Under the pieces are notes generated by a model. It ran no database searches. It was not told the origin of the DNA and was given only the letters and a program-made list of their open reading frames with translations. Below, piece by piece: positions 1 to 7,129 of a stretch of 51,438 nt of DNA (position 1 is its first letter; each line of letters opens with the position of its first letter). Origin of the DNA: Saprospiraceae bacterium (lineage in GTDB: Bacteria; Bacteroidota; Bacteroidia; Chitinophagales; Saprospiraceae); assembly GCA_027008645.1 (NCBI GenBank), contig JALVEE010000004.1, positions 1 through 51,438 on the forward strand, read 5' to 3'. Position numbers and translations under genes: made by a program.

Positions 1-264
1 TCTTGAATCTTCAAGAGCAAAAGCATAGTCTCGTCTTCTTTTCAATCCGGCAATGGATTGTTCGCCAAAGATTTCATTTTGGTAAAAAATAAATTTAGTT
101 ATTTCTCGTCCTTTTTCATTATAACAACCTATTTTTACGCTTCCCTCTTTTATGCAATATATTTCATTAACTTTTGTACCCGGTGTATATACTTTTTCCC
201 CTTTTTGGAAAGTAATTATTTCAGAGTTTTTTTCAAAAATTGATTTGATTTTCGCTAATGTCAT
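1..264 (-). CDS. Crp/Fnr family transcriptional regulator, N-terminal fragment (runs off the left edge)
   Basis: The minus-strand frame is open from the ATG at 264 to the window edge (88 codons, no stop). The translation begins MTLAKIKSIFEKNSEIITF and continues with a cyclic-nucleotide-binding beta-roll pattern: FQKGEKVYTPGT, then IYCIKEGSVKIGCYNEKGRE, then FGEQSIAGLKRR, where a Crp/Fnr protein has its G-E binding-loop region. The DNA-binding helix-turn-helix would lie beyond the edge, so ligand and targets cannot be judged. It starts 10 bp after the dnaX stop on the same strand and could be cotranscribed with it. The family call is by motif only. Confidence 0.75.
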   Translation of the reverse strand, partial: MTLAKIKSIFEKNSEIITFQKGEKVYTPGTKVNEIYCIKEGSVKIGCYNEKGREITKFIFYQNEIFGEQSIAGLKRRRDYAFALEDSR

Positions 265-274
265 TTTGAAATAT

Positions 275-2059
275 TTATGAATCAATATGTAGATCAAACT
301 GTTTTATGAAATCCAGTATTAGTGGATTCTTATTAACTAACAATTCATATTTCTCTTTTGTTGATAATATTTTCTTAGTTTTTATCTCTTGGTGCTCCGG
401 AAATTTATTCAAATCCACTGCTATATCAATATCCAAAACCGGATTATGATGTACTTCCCTGATTTTTTTTAATAATTGCTTTTCTTCTAATAGTACATCT
501 TTAGCGAGATTGGTGGGTACATATATTTTCAAATTGCCATTAACATCTTCAAAATCCAATTCTTTTAGTACATTGATTGTAATCTGAGATGTATGTTTAT
601 CAATCAATTCAAAAACAATATTTTTGATCAAATTTATATCAATTTCAATCGCTTCTTTTTTATTAGCGTCCTCTTTTTTGATTTCATCGAGCAAAGCATT
701 TAATTTGGGAACTTTGAATGATGAATTAGAGACAAACTTCGCTTCTTTTTTTATGGGTTTGTCTTCTGTTTCAATTTTTGTTTGTTCTGAGTCGGATTTT
801 GGATTTCCTGTAATGCCATCAGACTTTTCCGGATTTTTAGATTCGGATGTATTTGTCTCTGTTTCTTTTGATATAGAATTGGTTGAGTTATCTTCAGGTT
901 TTAGGGTATTATATTGTCTATTCTTTTTTTTTTCAACAATGATATTTTCTCCTTTAATCATATCTTTGATATGGCATAATTTGCTGAGAGCGATTTCTAC
1001 ATGAAGTCTTTTATTTTGGGCTAAAGGAAACTGATAATCGCATTGGTTCAATATATTAAGGGCAGAAAGTACAAAACTCTTATCGACGAGACCGGATTGA
1101 TTGATATACCTGCTTTTTAATTCATCACCAACTTCCATTAGAATATGAGTTCTAGGGTCTTTGCTAATCAGCAATTGTCTTAAATGACCGGATAAGCCTG
1201 ATACAAAAAGATTGGCGTCAAAACCCTCTCTTAAAACTTTATTAAAAAGTAACAAAACACCTGAAATATCGCTTTTGAGAACAAAGTCTGTTATTTTAAA
1301 AAAATAATCATAGTCAAGCAAATTGAGATTTTGAAGTACCTGTTTATATGTAATGGTATTGTCTTCGGAAGAGCTGACTATTCTGTCAAATATTGACAGA
1401 GCGTCCCTCATAGCCCCATCTGCTTTGTTAGCGATTATATGGAGAGCCTCCCGTTCGGCAGTAATATTCTCTTTCTCACAGATCGATTCCAATTGTTTCA
1501 CGATATCACTAACTTGGATAGCTCTAAAATCATAAATCTGACAACGGGATAATATTGTGGGAATTATCTTGTGTTTTTCAGTAGTAGCGAGAATAAATAT
1601 CACGTGTTTTGGAGGTTCCTCTAATGTTTTCAAAAAAGCATTGAACGCAGATTTGGATAGCATATGTACCTCATCAATGATAAATACCTTATAAGTTCCT
1701 TTTTGTGGTAAATAACGGACTTGTTCATCTACCAACATCCTTATGTGTTCGACACTATTATTGGAGGCAGCATCGAGTTCAAATATATTAAATGATGCAT
1801 TACTGTCAAAGGCTTTACAAGATTCACATTCATTGCAAGCGGTATTTTTGTCTATTGGATTCTCACAATTTACCACTTTAGCGAGTATTCTAGCACAGGT
1901 AGTTTTACCGATACCTCTCGGTCCTGTAAACAGATAAGCTTGAGCCAATTGGTCTTTGTTTAACGCGGATTTTAGCGTAGATGTGACATGTTCTTGTCCT
2001 ACTACCTCATCAAATGACCCCGGTCGGTATTTTCGTGCTGATACAATATATTCTCCCAT
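275..2059 (-). CDS. dnaX: DNA polymerase III subunit gamma/tau
   Basis: Clamp-loader ATPase that loads the sliding clamp and organises the replicative polymerase. The N-terminal part shows VSARKYRPGSFDEVVGQEHV, Walker A GPRGIGKTT, a four-cysteine zinc module (CENPIDKNTACNECESC), Walker B DEVHML and the SRC sensor (TILSRCQIYDF). A low-complexity Lys/Glu/Ser/Thr linker from about residue 380 leads to a tau-like C-terminal domain. Length (594 aa) is normal for Bacteroidota. An upstream ATG at 2071 exists, but the ATG at 2059 is preferred: the family starts close to the VSARKYRP motif, and a TATCTTTG promoter box at 2069-2076 overlaps the upstream ATG. The gene precedes the Crp/Fnr fragment by 10 bp. 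Confidence 0.96.
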   Translation of the reverse strand: MGEYIVSARKYRPGSFDEVVGQEHVTSTLKSALNKDQLAQAYLFTGPRGIGKTTCARILAKVVNCENPIDKNTACNECESCKAFDSNASFNIFELDAASNNSVEHIRMLVDEQVRYLPQKGTYKVFIIDEVHMLSKSAFNAFLKTLEEPPKHVIFILATTEKHKIIPTILSRCQIYDFRAIQVSDIVKQLESICEKENITAEREALHIIANKADGAMRDALSIFDRIVSSSEDNTITYKQVLQNLNLLDYDYFFKITDFVLKSDISGVLLLFNKVLREGFDANLFVSGLSGHLRQLLISKDPRTHILMEVGDELKSRYINQSGLVDKSFVLSALNILNQCDYQFPLAQNKRLHVEIALSKLCHIKDMIKGENIIVEKKKNRQYNTLKPEDNSTNSISKETETNTSESKNPEKSDGITGNPKSDSEQTKIETEDKPIKKEAKFVSNSSFKVPKLNALLDEIKKEDANKKEAIEIDINLIKNIVFELIDKHTSQITINVLKELDFEDVNGNLKIYVPTNLAKDVLLEEKQLLKKIREVHHNPVLDIDIAVDLNKFPEHQEIKTKKILSTKEKYELLVNKNPLILDFIKQFDLHIDS

Positions 2060-2068
2060 ATTCAATAA

Positions 2069-2098
2069 CAAAGATAACTCATTAATTCAAAATGCAAA
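2069..2098 (-). promoter_or_regulatory. Predicted dnaX promoter (Bacteroidota type)
   Basis: On the minus strand, TTTG (2095-2098) is followed after 18 nt by TATCTTTG (2069-2076), matching the Bacteroidota housekeeping pattern TTTG / TAnnTTTG. The start codon at 2059 lies only 9 nt past the box, so the 5' leader would be a few nucleotides at most. Confidence 0.6.
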
Positions 2099-2168
2099 AA
2101 AAATGTATTGAGATTTATTATTTTTAGGCAGCCTCATCAGTTTTAGCGTGCTTCCAAATTATAAACAA

Positions 2169-3707
2169 CTAAATCTTTTCCCACTCATACCCGATAATAT
2201 TTCTTTTTTCACGGCTAAACTCTATGCCGATGAGGTAAATGTCTTCAAAATCTTGGTATTTTTCCCAATATTGTTTTTCCTTGATTTGTTTCAGTGCTTC
2301 GCCGGTAGTTTTTTCAGACAATTTAAATTCAAAAATAAACACCTTGTCTTCAAGTTTTGCCGACAAATCCATTCTACCGAGATTGGTGATATCTTCAGGA
2401 ATAATATCCAGACCTATACTTGCAAGGTAGGCATATACTACACTTCCATAATATCCTTCGTATTCATATAGCTTACTATTGGTAAAATTGGTATAAGAAA
2501 TGGAAGCAAACAAAGTAAAAAGAGCTTCTTTGAAGCCGTCCAAGTCCGGTTTATCAAGCATATTATAAAGTTTATCTTGATATTTTAATTTATCTTTAGT
2601 TTGGTTTGTCAAATAAGTTATAAAAAGACTATTAAGCGAGGTTTGAACCTCCTTATTCGGTGTTCTTAATTTATATTTGATACTAAATCCGGAAGGAATT
2701 TCTTCCACAATAGTCAAATAACCGGTTTGCCATAACAAAGCAACCAATTCTATTTTATCAACATCAAAAGTGTTTAAAATTTCTTCATTTGCAGTGAAAT
2801 TCTCCAATTCGGGAATATAATAATCTTGGGTTTTTAATAGCTCTATTAAAAAAGATGGATTTCCTGTACTCCACCAATAATTTTTAAACTTAAATTTATT
2901 GGATATAAAAAGTAAAATATCAAACGGATTATACACTTTATCGCCAAAATAATTGTAGCCATTGTACCATAGTTTTACTTTTTCCATATCTGCACTCTGC
3001 AAATGTTCGCTAAATACCGTTAATAGGTCATTGTGTGTATAACCGCAAATATTGCCGTAATCAGGATGCAAAGTAATATCTTCAAGATTGTTCAATCCGC
3101 TAAACAAATTCATTTTAGAAAATTTGCTAACTCCCGTGATAAATACGAATTGGACATAAGCATCATTATCTTTTATTACACCGTAAAAATCTTTCATAGC
3201 ATCACGCATTTCACGGGCAATTTCCTTGTCTGTGATATTATCAAGAATAGGTTTATCGTATTCGTCAATTAATATTACTACTTTTTGATTATATTTTTTA
3301 TATGATTCTTTTATCATATATTTAAAACAATCTTTAACATTTAAAGATTTTTTACAATTAATATTCAAATCTTCTTCTACATCTTCTAAAATACCCCTTA
3401 AATTATGTTGTAAATTTTCAATAGACTTAATTACCCCCGATCCCATACTTATTCTCAACACCGGATATTTTACTTCCCAATCCCATTTGTCATAAATATA
3501 CAATCCTTTAAACAGCTCTTTATTGCCTCCAAAAATCTCTTTAAGTGTATCCAAAAACAAACTCTTTCCAAAGCGACGTGGGCGGGAAAGGAAATAATAG
3601 CCGGCTTTTTGAATCAAATTATAAGCAATTTCGGTTTTGTCAACATAGACAAAGTTTCCTTCTATTATTTTGCTTAATGTTTGTATTCCTATTGGTAGAT
3701 ATTTCAT
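2169..3707 (-). CDS. AAA-ATPase-like / PD-(D/E)XK nuclease-fold protein, copy 1
   Basis: Belongs to the multicopy family with an N-terminal AAA-ATPase-like domain (PF09820 type) and a C-terminal PD-(D/E)XK nuclease-fold domain (PF08011 type). Visible motifs are the Walker A-like RPRRFGKSLFLDTL near residue 40, Walker B VVILIDEYDKP, and a C-terminal nuclease-like pair GRMDLSAKLED...FIFEFKL supplying the D and ExK. The cellular role of the family is not established. The ATG at 3707 (MKYLPIGIQTL) fits the usual family start; an in-frame ATG 14 codons upstream exists. A second, very similar copy lies at 30597-32132 and shares about 69 nt of upstream leader. Nothing in the flanking genes points to a partner. 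Confidence 0.88.
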   Translation of the reverse strand: MKYLPIGIQTLSKIIEGNFVYVDKTEIAYNLIQKAGYYFLSRPRRFGKSLFLDTLKEIFGGNKELFKGLYIYDKWDWEVKYPVLRISMGSGVIKSIENLQHNLRGILEDVEEDLNINCKKSLNVKDCFKYMIKESYKKYNQKVVILIDEYDKPILDNITDKEIAREMRDAMKDFYGVIKDNDAYVQFVFITGVSKFSKMNLFSGLNNLEDITLHPDYGNICGYTHNDLLTVFSEHLQSADMEKVKLWYNGYNYFGDKVYNPFDILLFISNKFKFKNYWWSTGNPSFLIELLKTQDYYIPELENFTANEEILNTFDVDKIELVALLWQTGYLTIVEEIPSGFSIKYKLRTPNKEVQTSLNSLFITYLTNQTKDKLKYQDKLYNMLDKPDLDGFKEALFTLFASISYTNFTNSKLYEYEGYYGSVVYAYLASIGLDIIPEDITNLGRMDLSAKLEDKVFIFEFKLSEKTTGEALKQIKEKQYWEKYQDFEDIYLIGIEFSREKRNIIGYEWEKI

Positions 3708-3776
3708 AAAAATGACTTTTGAAATGCTAATATACGAAAAATTATTCATAATGAGGTCGGATGTATTTCGTTTTTT
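3708..3776 (-). promoter_or_regulatory. Conserved upstream leader of AAA-ATPase copy 1
   Basis: These 69 nt match 30528-30596, upstream of copy 2, at about 61 positions by eye, with no gap; homology stops sharply further upstream. The block begins AAAAAACGAAATACATCC, a variant of the dispersed GCGAAAAAATGAAATGCATCC motif, and contains TTTTTCGTATATTAGC, where TATATTAG could serve as a -7 box. It is probably the promoter and leader carried along with the gene when it duplicated. Confidence 0.6.
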
Positions 3777-3837
3777 GGGGTTTTTCCCCGAATATTTTAG
3801 AAAAAGAAGAGAAAAAATTGCGCTTCAACTTAATTAC

Positions 3838-3945
3838 AAATTAACCTGAATTATTTAGTACCTGCCCAAAAACAGACAATTTTTGAAAATTAGATTTTTT
3901 TTGTTCTTGCTTTTGTAACAGAAATCAATTAACCCGAATCATTCA
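3838..3945. repeat. Degenerate intergenic repeats in the 3777-4036 spacer
   Basis: AATTAACCTGAATTATT (about 3839) and AATTAACCCGAATCATT (about 3928) are imperfect direct repeats related to TAACCCGTATTATTCAT at 26363 and 43323. Between them, 3861-3880 reads on the minus strand as TTGTCTGTTTTTGGGCAG, a degenerate member of the TAGTGTCTG palindrome family. I see no gene in the spacer. Confidence 0.45.
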
Positions 3946-4036
3946 CCACTTTAATCTATATATTTCATTAGCAGTAAACAATTACAAGAGGACAGCCATT
4001 TGACTCCATCTGTACCAATAATACAATCATCATCCG

Positions 4037-5362
4037 TCAAACAATTTCTTTGTCATGGGTCATTGGTACATCGCATACCGCTATCACATTAAATTCATCA
4101 TCAATTTTGTTCAATTTGACCCAAACAAGTTCATTTTCAATATTCTTATCGGAATCAAAGAATACCTTTATATAATTGTCGGTAAAACCCGTATATTTTC
4201 CTTTTTTTGAGCTCTTTTCTACCAATACTTGTCTGGTTTCTCCCAGAAAAGATGAATTAAATGCACGTTTCTTCTTCAATGACAGATTTGTCAATTGGGT
4301 ATTTCTTTCTCTTCTTATATTTACCGGTACTATTCCGGGCATTCCGGCAGCTTCTGTATTTGAACGTTCAGAATAAGTAAACACATGCAAATATGAAATG
4401 TCCAAGCTGTTAATAAAATTGTATGTATCTTTAAAATCTTGATCTGTTTCTCCCGGAAAACCCACAATCACATCCACACCAATACAGGCATGTGGAATTA
4501 ATTCCTTGACTCTTTTTACTCTTTGTTCATACAAGTCCCTTAGATATCTCCTTTTCATCAATCGAAGCATTTTATCCGATCCCGATTGAAGAGGAATATG
4601 AAAGTGGGGAACCACTGCTCTTGATTCAGCGGTAAATTTTATTATTTCATCAGTAAGGAGATTAGGTTCAATAGAGGATATTCTTATCCTTTCTATTCCA
4701 TCAACATTATCCAATTCTTTAAGCAAATCGAGAAAATTGATATCTTCTTTTAATCCTTGTCCATAATCTCCTATATTGACTCCTGTCAATACTATTTCCT
4801 TTATCCCTTTTGCAGCGATTTCCTCTGCATTTTTTATGATTAAATCAGGGTTGCCACTCCTGCTTTTTCCTCTGGCTTTTGGTATGGTACAATAAGTACA
4901 TATATAGTCACAACCGGTTTGTATCTTTAAAAAAGAACGGGTTCTATCTCCATATGAAAAAGATGATTTAAAGTCTGCAACATCCTCAATTTCACATGAA
5001 ATAATCTTTGAATCAATTTCTTCATTAAGGTATTTACCAATGTTAAATTTTTCGCTAGCTCCCAGTACCAAATCCACACCATCTATTCCGGATATTTCCG
5101 CAGGTTTCAGTTGAGCGTAACACCCTATCACAATAATCTGGGAATCGGGATTAATTTTTTTGGCTTTTCTGATTATTTTTCTGTTTTTTCTATCGGCAAA
5201 ATCAGTAACAGAACAAGTATTTATAACGAAAATATCAGGTCTGTCCTCAAAATCAACAGATTCATAACCCAACTTTACCAAATCCCTACCAATTGTTGAA
5301 CTTTCTGCATAATTCAACTTGCACCCTAAGGTATAGAATGCAAATTTTCTCTTTTTCGACAT
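4037..5362 (-). CDS. mtaB: tRNA (N6-threonylcarbamoyladenosine(37)-C2)-methylthiotransferase MtaB
   Basis: Radical-SAM methylthiotransferase converting t6A37 to ms2t6A37 in tRNAs. Three parts are visible: the N-terminal UPF0004 domain (YTLGCKLNYAE at residues 11-21, NTCSVTDFADRK, VIGCYAQ) holding three cluster cysteines; the radical-SAM motif C-x3-C-x2-C in GCDYICTYCTIPKARGKSRS; and a C-terminal TRAM-like segment (VLVEKSSKKGKYTGFTDNYIKV). TLGCKLNYAE and CTIPKARGKSRS are typical of MtaB rather than MiaB or RimO. Length (441 aa) is normal. It starts 3 bp after cvpA on the same strand, so the two are likely cotranscribed. Confidence 0.93.
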   Translation of the reverse strand: MSKKRKFAFYTLGCKLNYAESSTIGRDLVKLGYESVDFEDRPDIFVINTCSVTDFADRKNRKIIRKAKKINPDSQIIVIGCYAQLKPAEISGIDGVDLVLGASEKFNIGKYLNEEIDSKIISCEIEDVADFKSSFSYGDRTRSFLKIQTGCDYICTYCTIPKARGKSRSGNPDLIIKNAEEIAAKGIKEIVLTGVNIGDYGQGLKEDINFLDLLKELDNVDGIERIRISSIEPNLLTDEIIKFTAESRAVVPHFHIPLQSGSDKMLRLMKRRYLRDLYEQRVKRVKELIPHACIGVDVIVGFPGETDQDFKDTYNFINSLDISYLHVFTYSERSNTEAAGMPGIVPVNIRRERNTQLTNLSLKKKRAFNSSFLGETRQVLVEKSSKKGKYTGFTDNYIKVFFDSDKNIENELVWVKLNKIDDEFNVIAVCDVPMTHDKEIV

Positions 5363-5365
5363 AGA

Positions 5366-5920
5366 TTAATTACCCTCTTTTACCTTTTTTTCATACTCTT
5401 TGATATTGTCAAAGGTATCGACCAATTTATTCCAAAAATTATCAAAAAACGGTTTAAATTTAGCTACGGTATCCTGTGTTTTTGAAGGCAAAGTCTCCAG
5501 ATAATCATAGGACATAGATGTGTTTTTACTATTTTGTGATAATAAACTCAAGCTATCTATTCCCCAAAGTGTGTAGCTATAAAAAACTAAAAATAGAATT
5601 GCCATCACAGCGCCACCAAGTACTTTGTTAATAAAGTTGATTTGTGCAAATTTCAACAAATCCTCCAATTTCTTACCCACAAACCTAATCACTATCAACA
5701 CCAAAATAAAAGTCAAGGCAAAACCCAATATGAATGTCAAGCCAGGATGAAACTTAAAAATACCTTGTAATAAATCTATCATGTAAGGTGAAAGCTTCAA
5801 TGCAGCCAATATCCCTATCATAATAGAAACCAAGGCAAATATTGTCTTTATAATACCACGGTTATATCCTATGTAAAATCCATAAAGAATAAGCAGTGTA
5901 GCGACTAAATCTATAAACAT
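5366..5920 (-). CDS. CvpA family inner-membrane protein
   Basis: A 184-aa membrane protein of the CvpA (colicin V production) family. The start MFIDLVATLLILYGFYIGYNRG matches the family N-terminus, including the conserved GYxRG after the first membrane segment. Four hydrophobic segments fall at about residues 4-20, 27-45, 60-82 and 100-120, followed by a soluble, charged C-terminal tail. The molecular function of CvpA proteins is unclear; some affect envelope integrity. It lies 3 bp upstream of mtaB and is probably the first gene of that pair. Confidence 0.85.
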   Translation of the reverse strand: MFIDLVATLLILYGFYIGYNRGIIKTIFALVSIMIGILAALKLSPYMIDLLQGIFKFHPGLTFILGFALTFILVLIVIRFVGKKLEDLLKFAQINFINKVLGGAVMAILFLVFYSYTLWGIDSLSLLSQNSKNTSMSYDYLETLPSKTQDTVAKFKPFFDNFWNKLVDTFDNIKEYEKKVKEGN

Positions 5921-6059
5921 ATTTCAATTTTTGTATTAATACTAAAAATAATGTGAGGGCAAAATAAATAAATATATTTTGTTATTCTCTTAAAAGAACA
6001 ATAAAACCTAAGTTTTTAAGCAAAAAAAATGCAAATTAACAATTTTAACCGTGTTGAGG

Positions 6060-6190
6060 AAGGTGCATTTCATTTTTTCGCGTTATTACAATAAATTTTG
6101 TTGATGTAGGCAACATTGCGTACCTACGGCACGCATTTTAGTTGGATAAAAGCCCTTTTTTACCCATGTTTTGTGCCTAACGGCACATTG
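6060..6190 (-). repeat. Dispersed ~130-bp repeat, copy A
   Basis: Read on the minus strand, this block matches 27493-27621 almost base for base, with scattered substitutions and a 2-nt length difference. It starts with the hairpin TGTGCCGTTAGGCACA, has a second hairpin GCGTGCCGTAGGTACGC in the middle, and ends with the motif GCGAAAAAATGAAATGCACC. No ORF is carried. Size and hairpins resemble a non-autonomous mobile or REP-like intergenic element. No flanking target duplication could be recognised with confidence. Confidence 0.75.
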
Positions 6191-6199
6191 ATATAGTAT

Positions 6200-6227
6200 A
6201 TAGTGTCTGTTTTCGGGCAGACACTAT
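6200..6227. repeat. TAGTGTCTG palindrome (REP-like)
   Basis: ATAGTGTCTG (6200-6209) and CAGACACTAT (6218-6227) form a perfect 10-bp stem with an 8-nt loop. The same palindrome recurs at 22413-22440 with G.U replacements and as degenerate halves at 20290, 20476, about 3861 and about 51297. Confidence 0.7.
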
Positions 6228-6465
6228 TTAGAAGTAAAACGGATTAATTTCATAAGTGAGGCGGTCTGTGCATATAGAAAAATTAACCTTGTTCGGTGTT
6301 CGATATTCTGTATTGCTATGTTTCAGCCCTCCCTGCAAAAGTCTGCCCTGTGAAATAGGCTTTGCCTAAATTGAAAATTTATTTCACAAACCCTATAATA
6401 TCAATAGACTTATTTTTGAAAATTGGAACTTGGTCTTTAAATATAAAAAAAAATAGAAAAAAAAC

Positions 6466-6496
6466 TTGACTATTTCAAATATTTGTACTTCCTTTG
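6466..6496 (+). promoter_or_regulatory. Predicted promoter of the TetR/efflux operon
   Basis: TTG (6466-6468) and TTCCTTTG (6489-6496) are spaced by 20 nt, close to the Bacteroidota pattern (one mismatch to TAnnTTTG). Transcription would begin inside the palindrome at 6499-6514, consistent with repression by the adjacent TetR protein. Confidence 0.5.
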
Positions 6497-6498
6497 CG

Positions 6499-6514
6499 TT
6501 ACCCAAGTGGGTAA
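6499..6514. promoter_or_regulatory. Putative TetR operator O1
   Basis: TTACCCA-AG-TGGGTAA is a perfect 7-bp inverted repeat with a 2-bp centre, lying between the predicted promoter box and the TetR start codon at 6525. A near-identical palindrome (one mismatch, same spacing) occurs at 7133-7148 at the start of the next gene. The position is typical of an autoregulatory operator. Binding is inferred. Confidence 0.65.
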
Positions 6515-6524
6515 ATCGTAAATT

Positions 6525-7127
6525 ATGAGTGTTAGTACAAAGGAAAAAATATTAAATTCGGCTATAAAAATATTTATAGAAAAGGGGTTCTCAGATACCA
6601 AAATGAGGGATATTGCCGATAAAGCAGGTATAAACAAGGGCTTGCTTCACTATTATTTCAAAAGCAAAAAGGCTCTCTTTACCGAGGTCATAAAAACCAG
6701 CGCTCAAGATTTTTTTCCAAAATTGGACAGGATTTTGCGCTCGGATAAAAATTTCTTTGAAAAAATAGAATTGGTCGTTGATGAATATATCGAAATGCTT
6801 TTAAAAAATCCGCATTTTCCACCATTTATAATCAATGAATTAAACCATAATGCAGATATTTTTATCGATACTTTATTAGATGCCGTCAGTATTCCTGATA
6901 GAGCTTTTGTTTTTTCAATGATTCTGGATGAGATATCAAAAGGGACTATAAAACCTGTGAATCCGCTTCACTTAATACTTGATACTTTATCTCTCATCAT
7001 ATTCCCCTTTCTTGCCAGACCTGCTCTTAACAAGATTTCGGAAATGAATGATGAACAGTTTTATGACATTATGAGATTACGAAAAAGAACAATTGTTGAT
7101 ACATTGATAAATAATATAAAATTATAA
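6525..7127 (+). CDS. TetR/AcrR family transcriptional regulator
   Basis: A 200-aa one-domain-plus-ligand-pocket repressor. The N-terminal helix-turn-helix is clear: KILNSAIKIFIEKGFSDTK, then MRDIADKAGINKGLLHYYFKS (about residues 9-50), followed by a helical C-terminal domain of about 140 residues that would bind an inducer. It is the first gene of an export operon, 2 bp before the TolC gene, and a perfect palindrome sits between its promoter and start codon. It therefore probably represses itself and the transporter, as CecR does for ybhGFSR in E. coli. The inducer cannot be predicted. Confidence 0.93.
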   Translation: MSVSTKEKILNSAIKIFIEKGFSDTKMRDIADKAGINKGLLHYYFKSKKALFTEVIKTSAQDFFPKLDRILRSDKNFFEKIELVVDEYIEMLLKNPHFPPFIINELNHNADIFIDTLLDAVSIPDRAFVFSMILDEISKGTIKPVNPLHLILDTLSLIIFPFLARPALNKISEMNDEQFYDIMRLRKRTIVDTLINNIKL

Positions 7128-7129
7128 TT

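Larger units (their letters stand above)
5921..6465. other. Gene-free spacer, about 545 bp, rich in repeats
   Basis: Divergent region between cvpA (minus) and the TetR gene (plus). It holds the 131-bp dispersed repeat (6060-6190), the TAGTGTCTG hairpin (6200-6227) and a weaker palindromic stretch near 6350-6395, where GTGAAATA pairs with TATTTCAC around an AGGCTTTGCCT mini-hairpin. I see no coding frame of note. Confidence 0.6.

Noticed and set aside
624-1004. Plus-strand open frame inside dnaX
   Set aside because: Shadow of the dnaX coding strand; no signal, motif or start context. The same holds for the other long antisense frames, for example those inside clpB, mtaB, radA and the AAA-ATPase genes.
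5921-6524. tRNA or small-RNA gene in the large spacer
   Set aside because: No cloverleaf arms or T-loop (GGTTCGANTCC-like) sequence; the hairpins seen belong to the dispersed repeats.
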